Assembly (NCBI RefSeq): GCF_004337985.1
Contig: NC_043742.1
Location: 4,192,781-4,256,780 of the forward strand
Source of the DNA: Pyricularia pennisetigena
Lineage: Eukaryota > Ascomycota > Sordariomycetes > Magnaporthales > Pyriculariaceae
Direction of reading: 5' to 3'
DNA: 64,000 bases
The notes beneath the pieces were generated by a model. It saw nothing but the letters and a program-made list of their open reading frames with translations. It had not been told where the DNA came from and ran no database searches. Shown piece after piece: positions 11,901 through 22,396 of this stretch; position 1 is the first letter of the stretch, and the number at the start of each line of letters is the position of its first letter. The translations under genes were made by a program, and so were the position numbers.

Positions 11901-13771
11901 GGGCGGGGAGCCGACGCACTCGGCAAGGTATCAGGCTCAAGAACTTGGCGAAATAATCCGCAATGATCTCTTGCTTCTCAATCGCGATATTCTGGATGAG
12001 GTTCATGTCTACAGTAGCTCAGAGAGGCGCGTCACGACAAGCGCTCAGATCTGGGCGGCCAATTTTCTCAATCAGAAGGATCTTCCCGAGGACTTCATTA
12101 CGATTCGTAAAGATCTGTTGGACGACTCGAACGCTGCCAAGGACGAAATGGACAAGGTGAAGAAAAAGCTTAAGGGCTTGCTGCGGAAGGGTAACGAACG
12201 GCCGCCACAGTTTGCTTGGCCTGATAACATGCCCGAGCCCTCGGAAGTCCAGACACGAGTTGTGCAGCTGATGAACTTTCACCGCAAAGTAATGGAGCAC
12301 AACTATACAAAGCTCATGAATGGAAATGGCATCAGCTCCTCAGGTTCGAGTACGGACAAGATCGTGAACACAGATGACACTTCAACAACGTCGATGTCGT
12401 CTACGCTTCACCAGGCCAATACGGTCAACAGTATACAGTCTCGGTGGTGCTCTGGAGAAGATCCTGAACTGTTTCGGGAGCGATGGGAGAAGCTTTTTGC
12501 TGAATTTTGCGATGGAGACAAGGTCGATCCTAGCAAGATATCTGAGCTGTACGACACCATGAAGTTTGATGCTCTACACAACAGACAATTTCTCGAGTGG
12601 GTCTTTACGCCTACGAAGCAGATGATGGAAGAAGAGTATGGAAGCATGGCCGGTGCTAAAGACAGCAAGCAGGCGTCGCAGCCAAAGGAGAGCAAGGACG
12701 CTGAGGAGCCTTCCAAATCATCGGAAGAGCACAGGAATGGAAGAGCTCATGCTTTACCGGATGATAGGAGTGACAAGTCGGAGTCTGGCAAATCGGTAAA
12801 ACGCATCTTCCGCAGGAGGTCGTGGATGAATGGGCTTAGACATCACGGCGACTCGCAGCCCCCCGAGCAGTACTTTCACCTTTACAAGGGTACCAACCCA
12901 AAGGCAAAGATAGAGTCATTCTTTGAGCCTCTCCGTGAGCTTTACCAGCTTGCGAAGGTTCTCTTTGACTTTATATGCCCGCAAGAGTACGGCATCTCTG
13001 ACACGGAGAAGCTCGAAATTGGTCTTTTGACCTCTTTGCCCCTCCTGAAGGAGATCGTTCAGGATCTCGAGGAGATGCAGGCCTCAGACGAGGCGAAGGG
13101 TTTCTTTTATTTCACAAAAGAGTCGCATATCTACACTTTGCTCAACTGCATTCTGGAGGGTGGTATTGAGACTAAGATTCAGCGGAGCACCATTCCAGAG
13201 CTTGATTATCTTTCCCAGATATGCTTTGAGCTGTACGAGAGCGAAGTAAAGGCTCCGGCTGGGGATTCTGCGGGCGTAGCAGGCGGGCAGGCAGACGTCC
13301 CGACTTTCCAGTACAGCATCCGTATCGCAATCAGTCCAGGCTGTCATGTGTACGATCCCTTGGATGTGCAGCTCGACAGCCGACATTGCATTAGCTGTGC
13401 ACCGAGGCGTAGTTTGACAGCTCACGGCGACTGGAAGAAGGTCATTGAGACTCTCAGGGCCCGCTTTCACCAGTAAGTCATGCATCGAGGAGCGGCATTC
13501 CATGTTGCTTTATCTGTTCTGTGGGGAACCTAGCTAATATTATGGTCACAGGGTCAAATTACCAAAGTCTTTCGTTGCTGTCAACCTTTCGGATGCTTTT
13601 ACGTTTCAGGAAAAGCAGGCAAATGATTCGGAACTGGCTGAAGAGGCTGGAGTCGGTGACGTTCTCGAGATGAAGAAAATCGAGCACACTGCGTCAGCGT
13701 CGCAAGTATCAGTGGACACCACGGTTACCGACACGACATTAACAACAGACACGACTGTGACGGAGACTTAG
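8903..13771 (+). CDS. VIP1: Inositol hexakisphosphate/diphosphoinositol kinase (Vip1/Asp1 family)
   Basis: Bifunctional inositol-pyrophosphate enzyme: an N-terminal ATP-grasp kinase makes 1-phosphate inositol pyrophosphates and a C-terminal histidine-acid-phosphatase-like domain opposes it. Exons 8903-9999, 10074-13472 and 13552-13771 give 1571 residues. Residues 1 to about 316 are Ser/Pro-rich low complexity. The kinase domain starts near residue 317 ([18 protein letters not shown]) and runs through [20 protein letters not shown] (split across intron 1), [18 protein letters not shown] and [23 protein letters not shown] linker with an Ala tract (about 11029-11070) follows, then the phosphatase signature [13 protein letters not shown] near residue 816 and the [19 protein letters not shown] segment. 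Intron 1 joins TG+T to give the conserved Cys; exon 3 encodes a Thr-rich tail. The start has a good context (TCAAGATGG) and follows a pyrimidine-rich leader. In other fungi the family acts in morphogenesis and phosphate signalling. Confidence 0.96.
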
Positions 13772-14531
13772 TCCTGCAACGGTGCATAATATAAAGTTCC
13801 TGGCAATCAGGAATAGAAAAGCGAGACATGATTATTTGAGCATTTGAAGCGGAAGTTTTGGGGTTCAGGAGTACTGCATGCTTGCCTTGTTCAGGGTTCA
13901 GAATACATAATATGCCGCGACTTTCGTCCCTTTTTTTTTCACTGTTGCTTAGATGCTTCTAGTTCATCTTGCGGTCATGAGCTCTGATACTTTAGGTCTA
14001 AGGACTGAATAGCAGATGTTCTGGTAGACCCTACAAAGTAAATAAATACATGAGATGTCATTGCAAGCATTTCACCTCCTGTGTCGGGCTTTTTAGCACG
14101 TCAGTAGCACATAGAGACGGTTGAGATATACATAAGGGGAAGGCATTGTGTCGTATTTGACGGCAAGGTAGTCCGTCCTGCCAGACAACGAAGGCTACAG
14201 CTGGATGGATGACAGCCGGAGTTGATTATGTTGTACAGCAGGCAGCTCGTAATGCGTGAATCACCAGTGGCAGAGTATTTCCTCAACAGGTTCAGACGGC
14301 ACACCCTTGAAATTACGGCATGTCTATACTTGCAACTGCGCGAAAATAGTGCTACTTGCCTGTTTAGCTACAATTTCACCAGTTTGAGCCTTGCAACCTG
14401 TTCTGTCCATTTTGCATTGGCACTAGGTCTAATTGGTCTCGATATGCGGCATGCCTGTCTATAGCTCTAAGTCTAGTTCTATGCCATGAATGCAAAGAAA
14501 TTCATCTGCTATGAATAGGAACCCTGACTTC
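13772..14531. other. intergenic between convergent VIP1 and HIS2
   Basis: 760 nt between two convergent stop codons, expected to contain both 3' UTRs and polyadenylation sites. Open frames here lack motifs and splice partners, and I assign no gene. Confidence 0.6.
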
Positions 14532-15631
14532 CTATGATGATGGCTTGGACACCATTGTCGGGACCCTCAGAGACGCGCGAAACTCCGTCAACGATACGCT
14601 CTTCTCTATGAGCCCTGTGCCCTCTGTTGGTCGGTCATATGTCCAGACCTCGGTCACGCCGAGCGACTCGAGGTAGTCCAGGGCTCGCCCGTAGTTCGTG
14701 GCAACCTGCGCGATGCCGTGGCTGTCATCAGACATTGTGAACCTGCCGCCCAGCCTGACCCACTCCTCCGCGATCGGCCGACACGGGTATGGCTCGGCCA
14801 GCCCCTTGCGAAGGGCGCTTGAATTGCACTCGAGCCAGCCGCCGTAGCTCGCGACAAACTCGAGGTTCCGCTTGATGAGCGGCCAGACGCGGTCCGGAGA
14901 CCAGACACTGGGGTTGCGGCCTGGCTCCTCACTCATCAGGCGGATCAGGTCAAAGTGGCCGACGATGGGTGGCCTCAAGGCCTGGAGCATCTCAAACTGC
15001 TGGTCGTAGTAGTGCACAAACAGGGCCTCCTCGCCGCCGGGGCCGGCGGCCTCGACGGAGCGCAGGTAGGTTGCGCGGTCAAAGTCGATGGGGATGCCGC
15101 CGGCGCCGTGGTGCAGCGAGCCGATGAAGTAGTCGACCCTGCCGGCGTCGGCGACGAGCTTGCTGTCGCCGTTTTGGAAGTAGGACGGGTCGCCTCTGCC
15201 GTCGGCCAGCGAGCGCACCAGGGTGGCGTACTCGGACCGGATGAACTCGCCCTCGAAGCCGATGAGCAGAGTGATGCGATCGGCATACTTCTTTTGCAGC
15301 CGACGCGCCTCGGTCATGTAGGCAGCGTGGCGCGGCATCAGCTCCGCGAGGGAGGCGTGCGGGTCAGGCGCAAGCTAAGTCGGGTTGAGGGAGCACTTCT
15401 TGTCAGCTTGGTCTAGGTTGTAAGCGGGAGAAAGTTGCCCAAGGTCCACTAGACAATGTAAATACCAACTTCTTCTGGATATAGATCGCACAGTTGGGTC
15501 CGTGGCATGTGTTCGCTAAGACCCATTGTCTTGTATCCTATGCTGATGCAATGGAGGATGATGTCTTCAAGCTGATCCTTTGCGTGGCCGGGGCAGAATT
15601 GCCCGGAATGCGAGTGCATTGTGAAGGCCAT
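14532..15631 (-). CDS. HIS2: Histidinol-phosphatase (PHP family, HIS2-like)
   Basis: Hydrolyses L-histidinol phosphate to L-histidinol, the penultimate part of histidine synthesis, in the cytosol. Exons 15631-15470 and 15374-14532 give 334 residues. The N-terminus has the PHP metal-site motif MHSHSGQFCPGH followed by GLSEHMPR. Further metal-ligand regions are GFEGEFI, DYFIGSLHH, PIVGHFDLIRL, LECNSSALRKGL and FTMSDDSHG. The intron donor is GTTGGT: the neighbouring GTATTT donor would give an immediate stop (frame GCT TGC GCC TGA), while GTTGGT restores LYPEELAPDPHASL, typical of the family. Two TGACTC elements lie upstream, which fits cross-pathway control of amino-acid synthesis. The gene is GC-rich, so long antisense frames appear over it; these are artefacts. 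Confidence 0.94.
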
Positions 15632-15678
15632 GACTGTTTGCTTGTTGGGGTTTTCTCGATGAACAAATGGATTTAAGT

Positions 15679-15684
15679 TGACTC
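15679..15684 (+). promoter_or_regulatory. TGACTC element, Gcn4/CPC1-like half of TGASTCA
   Basis: TGACTC lies about 48 nt upstream of the HIS2 start codon; a second copy is at 15932-15937. The Gcn4/CPC-1 consensus is TGACTCA; both copies here end in T rather than A, so they are imperfect sites. Control by amino-acid starvation is inferred from the pathway. Confidence 0.4.
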
Positions 15685-16690
15685 TGACGTTGCTAGATGG
15701 TACTTGATGATTGAGAAGAGAGGGGTGGAAAGGGAGGGATGCCGGCTGTTAAAAGTGCAACCATCCCAAGGCAGATAGGGAGGGTGTCTGTCTGTATCCG
15801 GGGTTATGGCACTGAGGCCAAACTTGCTTTTACTCATTGGATTGGTATACGGCGTACGTCGAAATGGAATGTACGAATAAAGATCCATAAATTTTTGCTG
15901 GCCAATCAAATCCGTCGGTTTCCAAGGAAATTGACTCTTAGGATACCCAGGTGTCTGGTACCTACCTGCCTCAGCTAAGATGCCAGGCATTGGATGGGAG
16001 GAAAGCACGCAGGAACAACGTTTGAAGTGTAACCCCACCAAAAAGACAGGCTCAGGCAATCAAGCATGAAAGCGCGCGTATTTCGGGATGCGAGGGTGGC
16101 CGATGCATCCTCGGAGGCTTGAATACGTTTTCCATACTCCATTAATATTGGTAGCTTTCTAGGATATCCTTCCTGATCCGGTAAATGAAATCAGGTGGCC
16201 ACACCAGTGTTGAAAACTTGTTGACGCCAGCCCCGCCTTCCGTGCGGTCCATGATCCCCGTTTGCAACAAAAACTCCAGGATACCCAAAAAAGCGTCTTG
16301 TTCTGGGACAGGCACCATCGGGGCTTGCCGGGAAAACGTGCTTGTTTGGCTGGTTGTCTGCAAACTTCAGATGGGAAAGGTACCTTGCCCAAACCTTCAA
16401 CCTATTTGTTTTCCTCAAGAACGATCGTACATATTGATCGCATTTCCCTCAAGTAGCAAGGCCGCAAAACTACTACCACTTACCTTACCTGAAGACAGAG
16501 AGCCTACGTCAGCCCAACGCAAACCCTTTGCTCACCTATCATCAATGTTTTCTTCTATCTACCTTTACTGTATTCCGGGGGCATGATACATTTTATCCCT
16601 TGCAATTTTTAGTATCCCGTGCATATTTTCCCCCAGTTAGACATAAAGCTGCTATGTTGTGCTGGGAAGTTCCCTGGACAGTGGGGCCTT

Positions 16691-16691
<1 letters not shown>

Positions 16692-16732
<41 letters not shown>
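16692..16732. repeat. poly(dT) tract, 41 nt
   Basis: Uninterrupted T run on the plus strand ending 364 nt upstream of the lyase start codon, flanked by GGGGCCTTG and CCCCTCTCTC. Its placement resembles the tract upstream of VIP1. Exact length is uncertain. Confidence 0.9.
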
Positions 16733-17096
16733 CCCCTCTCTCTTCGCATACAGTTGTGTGAAAGGAAGCCGAGCGTTCCTTCATTTACAATGCTCAATGT
16801 AATCATCAAGCGATGATTGCCCTTGAGACAGGGCTAAAGACATATTATTGGTGGCATCGACAGCGCACTGCGGGGAGCTTTTTGGGGTCATTTCTCCAAT
16901 TTACGACTCGGCTCGCGTCTTGATCTCCCGAGCACAAGCAACAACGCAGGCTCCAAGCTTTAAATTAAGTTCCGCAGTCTCTAATAATGCACATCCTTCA
17001 CATCGAGGAATGTCCGCCTTCTTTGGATAGTTCCATTTGGGATCCTGATGGTTGTCTGAACTTCATATAGCTTAGTTCGATATTCATGGCACCAAG

Positions 17097-19561
17097 ATGC
17101 AGCTCATCCGAATCATTGCCGCCTTCTCAGGCATCACTTTGCGAACGGTGAATGCCAAACTCGACGCCCGCGAAAAGGATGGAAAATATGTGCTTGCCAA
17201 TGACCGGCTTTATACCGAGATTGACAAGACAAATGGCGTCATGACAGCCGTAAAGCTAGACGGGATGGACATGCTCGGAAGACCATCAGGGTCCACCGGT
17301 CGAGGCCCTTACTTGGACTGCTACTGCACACCATCGGGCTTCTGGACACCGGGAACACATCGGCCAGAGTACGCCTTCTGGAGCGACAATGCCACCTGGG
17401 CCGGTGTCAGAATGAGAGACACGCATCAAGACACGGGCCAGATTATGGAGCAGTACTGGTTCATCCGTGATGGCGAAACTGGTTTGCATACTTTCTCAAG
17501 GGTGGCGTACCACAATGAGACGCACCCTTTCCTGAGAAACTTGCAGGAGCTGAGGACGCTCTTTAGGCCCAGTACGGACATATATACCCATCTGGTCACA
17601 AATGAACGCCAATTTGCTCCACTTCCCAGTGCAGAGGCCGTTAAGAACCAGGTCGTCGTTCAAGATGCTACCTGGTGGCTTGGGAATACGCCCAATGATG
17701 CTTATGTCCAACAGGAGTCGGACTACTTCACCAAGTACACCTTCATGGATGTTTGGAAGGATCACAAGGCTCACGGAGTGTGCGTGCTCGCTGGGAGGAT
17801 TTTGATATCTATTTCGGACATGTTGATCACACTCTAACTCTGGTTCGCGGCTAGGTTTGCTGACGGCACAAAAACCCCTGATAATACCACCTATGGTGCC
17901 TTTCTCGTTCATAATACGGTCGACACCTACTTTGGAGGGCCCCTGCACTCTGATTTGGTGGTTGATGGGATTGTTTACAACTACATGGGTAGGTTTGACA
18001 GCTTGATAGATGTCATTTATGGGCTATATGCTAACGTGGGAATACTAGTCTCGAACCACCATGGCGAACAGACTGTGAGTAACGAACGCTATGGTGGGAC
18101 TTTTTGAGAGCGATATACCCAAGGCTAACATCTGAATTAGCCAAACATTACCGATGGATTTGACCGTACTTTTGGCCCAGTGAGTTCTTTCCAGCCTGTG
18201 TGACAAGGAGAAGCTAAGGATCCTTGATAGTCCTTCTTTTACTTCAACCATGGGCCTGTCGGAGCCTCCTTACACGACTTGCGACGGGATGCCGAACAAT
18301 ACAGCGACCCGAATTGGGGCGCCGAATTCTACGATATCATTGCTCCTTTCGTCGTCAATTACGTCCCGACTTCCAACCGCTCAACCTTCCGACTTCATGT
18401 AGATCTTCCTCAAGGTGCTCAGAATCCCACGGCAGTCAGTAGCTACAGCTCTCATCTTCAGTAAACGGGACTTTGCACATTTTCTGACACGCCTTGTTGA
18501 TCTCATTATGGCAGATTCTCACCGAGAATAACCATTACCACCAAGACAATGTCCACGACGCCAAGGCTCTGCAATACTGGACTCGAATATCAGCCAACGG
18601 CGACGCCTCCATCCCACGAGTTGCGCATGGTATCTATCGGCTAACTATAATAGCTGACGGTATCTTTGGTGATTATGTCAAGGACAACGTTGTCATCTCA
18701 CCCACTGCTCCACGCACACATGCCCGTTGGCGAGAGGAGTCAGCCGGCACCGAGATATTCCGCATTGGAACGCCTGATAAGAGCAGCGGCGAGTTCAAGC
18801 ATGGCTACGAGCCGAGCCAGACCAAGCCCCTGCACCCAGAGCAGTATCGGATCTACTGGGGAGCCTATGACTTTGTGGAGGATTTCCCCAATGGTGTCAC
18901 ATTCAAAGTAGGAGAGAGCAAGGAGGTCGATGATATGAACTACATTCATTGGAGCATGTTTGGAGGCCGCGGAAATCATCGTCGGCCCGAACCCTACTGT
19001 GAGTTTTCTCATTTGAGCTTTAAGTCCAGCTCAAGTACAAGCACAAGATACTGACAACTTAAAACCAGCAGTCGGAAAGGGAGACGTCAACAACTGGACC
19101 ATCAAGTTCGACGTCAACGAAGAAAAAATACAACAGAAGAGGGAGGCTACATTCACGGTGCAGCTTGCCGGAGCAAAAACTGCAGCGGGCAACACGGATA
19201 TTTTCAACGCCAGCGAACCGCATGCCAACTTGGCGTACACTGTGAGCGTGAACGGCGCCGATCTTGCCCCCTGGATCATCCCGTGAGTGAACTTGTCCCT
19301 GCAAGCTATGTCTTCACCGTCATGCCCGCCTTATTCTGACTGCTGGTGACTAGATACTACCATTCAAGCTCCTGTGGTGTAAGGTCGGCAGTTATCTGCT
19401 TCAACCTAGCCCACAAGTTTACCTTTGACCCGACGCTGCTCAAACCGGGCGAGAACAAGATTGTGTTGAGCCTGCCATTTGCCGCGCAGAATCATGAATC
19501 TGCACTACTGACAAGCTCTGTTTACGTACAATATGACGCATTGAGGCTTGAGGTCCGATAA
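17097..19561 (+). CDS. Rhamnogalacturonan lyase, PL4 family (RglB-like), secreted
   Basis: Predicted extracellular enzyme that cleaves rhamnosyl-galacturonosyl bonds of pectin rhamnogalacturonan I by beta-elimination. Exons: 17097-17779, 17855-17988, 18049-18074, 18141-18179, 18231-18434, 18515-18998, 19069 (or 19072)-19282, 19354-19561; 662-663 residues depending on the exon 7 acceptor. The N-terminus MQLIRIIAAFSGITLRTVNA looks like a signal peptide. Family landmarks include GPYLDCYCTPSGFWTPG, QYWFIRDGETGLHTFSR, HSDLVVDGIVYNYMVSNHHG joined over intron 2, SFFYFNHGP and the C-terminal carbohydrate-binding-like part ending SSVYVQYDALRLEVR. Exons 3 and 4 are only 26 and 39 nt. The enzyme implies a plant-cell-wall-degrading lifestyle. 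Expression is probably inducible, but no specific site was identified. Confidence 0.93.
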
Positions 19562-20795
19562 AGGGGCCAAATAGTAGGGCCGGTCATGTACTGAGTCTTT
19601 TCGGGGTTAACACAAGCAGGTGACCCAGCCGCGTGGCATTCATTATTTGGTCTTGTCAATGGGCTTAATCGTTTAGCCGATCACACATGTTCAAGATACA
19701 TCGGCTGCAGAGTCGTGCACTAATTCACAGCTGTAACTTGAACTTTTATCAATCAAAAGGTCCCATGACTCAAAGCTTGGATGCGCTTGTCCTACCGGAA
19801 TTTTGAATAACACTCTCCCGAAGCCTCGTCAGCTGTGAAACCAAAGTAATCAACGGACATAACGGTGAGGGGGTGGGATGCTTTTTGTTTCCATGGTTTC
19901 TCCTCTGCACTTTTAATTTTATCCACTTGCACAGCTATCTTCTCCGTGAGAGAAAAAGAGGGGGCTCGTCAGGTTGATGTCCATGTCACGTAGGGCTGCG
20001 CTCTGTGACAACTTTCTTTCGGGTCCCGATTTGTATTGCAGTCTGAAGTTACCTATTCATGCAGGTTGGAAGTAGCTCTCATCACCGTTTGTTCCTCGGT
20101 TTAAAACATCCGTGTCTGAGACAAGGACTTTCAACGAGTCTAGCGTTACCTGTTTTACTGGTGCATCCATAAAAACCGGTCGGAACAAGAGGGATTAGAT
20201 GAAAAGGAAGAAAGAAAAAAAAAACCCGGAAACCCCCACTTCTTCCCTTACAAGCGAGTCCAGGTACCGGATCTGGCTTCTAGAAGCGCGAAAGGACCAT
20301 TCTCGGCTGTTCTGTCCGTACTGAGATCCCAGGGGTGGTATGTAATATGCACAGCCGAAGTGGTATCAGCTAGCAGGCTTCAGCCATAGAGAAATGTTTC
20401 CTTTGTCCCGGCTCGCAGCATGAACCCATATCTCCCGCCCTCGCTCGCCCTCACTCGCCTACGACGCTCTTCTTCCTCACACGACCCCCCAAGACCCCAT
20501 TTTGGGTTACGTTGCCAATACAAAGTGCCTTGGTAGAGCTGAAGCGGCAGGCAGGCACAGGCAGTTTAAACTTTGCCGGTGGAATTCGCCAAGAAGAAGA
20601 ACTGACAAGACAAGAAAAGAATGAAAGAAGAAAAGAACAGAAAAAAAAAATAGTAAACAACCTCTCTAGCGACTTTTGGGGTACAGTCAGGCGTTATGGA
20701 GAATAGCGCCAATGGGTGAGCATTCTGGAAAATACCTGGACGACAGGTACCTCAAGATAAAAGTAGCTTTTTTTCTTCTTGTGGGCTGGAAGAAA

Positions 20796-20867
<72 letters not shown>

Positions 20868-22228
20868 TTTCAATATCGCGAATCGGATAATGCCCCGTTT
20901 TCCGTCGTCCCTGCCCTAAATCTGCGAGTCGAGTTGCACATGGGAAGCGACCACGAGGCGAGGATACCTTTGTGCCCCTTTTATTAAATACTGTGACATG
21001 TGGAAGAAAAAGTACCTCGGGTCTGGTCTGATACCTCCCCATGCAAGAGGGAAAAAAAGAAGAAAGAAATAGGGTTACACCTGAATGGCTGCAGATTCAT
21101 GACGATTTTACGGCAACCTGCATATTTGTCGTCAAATATCCACGGCAGATAAATGGAACTTGGAGATTCCATGTGTTTCCTCACCGCTCGTCTGTGCCTG
21201 GCTCCCAGCGATCGGAGTCGTCGTAGCATTGTGTTACCCCCCATCTATAAAGTCTCCCCCTTTTTTTTGATATTCCGATCAAGTATCACACTAAATGCCG
21301 ACTACACCGCGGAGAATTTTAACCTTGGCAGACAAGCGAGAAGAAGCAAAGAGCAGCTAGCCATATATTGAGACTCCAGTGAAGCTGATTTCTAAAAGAA
21401 AAATCTCTTAGTTCGAGTCTAATATCCCGCAAAACGCAGACTACCGTCACCAATCTCGACCAAACACAAAAGAATCAAGGTCGAAAAAGCGACAGGGGTA
21501 TCTGAGTCTAATAGAAGCAACTCCAAGCCGGAAAGGCGGCCTATCAAAATCAGCGCCAAGTGACAAACCAGAATGGTGGTAAAAGTGAAAAGAAACCAGC
21601 GAGCAAGTAGAAGATAGGGCTTTTCTTTTTACCAACCCGCAACAGACAAAAGACCAATGATACTCCAGAAAAGACGGTAAAGCCAGCAAGGGTAGAAGAC
21701 ATAAAGGAATAAAATAAAATAAAAAAAAAGCAGAGAGAATGAAAAGCCTGTCATGGGCACATTAGCGAGACCGGGCTGAGAAAAGAGAAGGCGGACATTT
21801 AGATCGAGGGCTCGTTACACCCGCGGTCGGCTGTGATACTCGCACCGGCCCATATGTAGCCGCATATAGGAATGGGTAATCGCACTTCCTATCTGGCGTC
21901 AAGATCGGCTACTCCAGTCTGGCATCCGAGCATTTCGCTTGAAGTCGTCGAACAGTAAGAGTCAGTCACCGGAAGTCGCCAAGAAAAAAAATAATTTCCC
22001 GGACTGTAGAAAATAACACCGCTGTTGCTTTGGTTGCCGTATCTTGTTCGCGGGCAATTATCCCTCCTTGTCACAGATCTAAAAATGTCGTATAAGGTGT
22101 TAGCTCCGATTCTAGCCTCAGTGCAAAGATATTTTTGGCGTACCTGGGGGGTGCCAGTCTTGCCACAAACCCCAGCTTTCCCCTGAATCCCAGCCTCGTC
22201 TTGCTTTGCTAGCCTCACCTGGCAAAGC
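19562..22228. other. gene-poor region, left part
   Basis: 2.7 kb after the lyase stop codon with no supported gene. It contains the GA microsatellite at 20798-20865, several A-rich or T-rich stretches and a few short open frames without motifs. It could contain long UTRs or a non-coding transcript; nothing in the sequence decides this. Confidence 0.5.
20798..20865. repeat. (GA)34 microsatellite
   Basis: About 68 nt of pure GA dinucleotide repeats on the plus strand. Open frames through it read alternating Arg-Glu or Ser-Leu and are not credible proteins. Likely to vary in length between isolates. Confidence 0.95.
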
Positions 22229-22396
22229 TCACCGGCAGCCGTCATAATAGCAGCCGCTGCACCTTTTGGTCTTGCACCATCTGCACTCCCAGATCATCTG
22301 AAGAGGGCCTGCGTGGCAGGCTGCGCAGACCCACTGGAGTAATGACGTGGGCGACTTGAGCATCCGGAAGTCATGAGGGCACTGAGAAACTGCCAT
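22229..22396 (-). CDS. 55-residue Cys-rich zinc-ribbon-like microprotein (hypothetical)
   Basis: A small complete frame from ATG 22396 to TGA 22229. Eight Cys of 55 residues occur at 6, 24, 27, 38, 41, 46, 49 and 54, that is CxxC-x10-CxxC-x4-CxxC-x4-C after an N-terminal CPHDFRMLKSP. This spacing suggests binding of one or two zinc ions; the segments WVCAACHAGP and MIWECRWCKTKRCSGC look selected rather than random. No signal peptide is evident. The stop codon overlaps GTGAGC, which would be a good splice donor, so the protein may continue through an intron; I could not find a convincing next exon. I recall similar short Cys-rich proteins in other Sordariomycetes but cannot name a family. It is the only coding-like frame I support in the 19.6-28.4 kb gap. 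Confidence 0.55.
   Translation of the reverse strand: MAVSQCPHDFRMLKSPTSLLQWVCAACHAGPLQMIWECRWCKTKRCSGCYYDGCR

Larger units (their letters stand above)
15632..17096. promoter_or_regulatory. divergent promoter region HIS2 / rhamnogalacturonan lyase
   Basis: 1.46 kb between head-to-head genes. It contains two TGACTC elements close to HIS2 (15679-15684, 15932-15937) and a 41-nt poly(dT) tract close to the lyase. Open frames of up to about 133 codons exist on both strands but overlap one another, lack motifs and have no supporting splice structure, so I do not call a gene. Confidence 0.55.

Noticed and set aside
14955..15416. 153-codon plus-strand frame over HIS2
   Set aside because: Antisense shadow of the histidinol-phosphatase coding strand, which has clear metal-site motifs.
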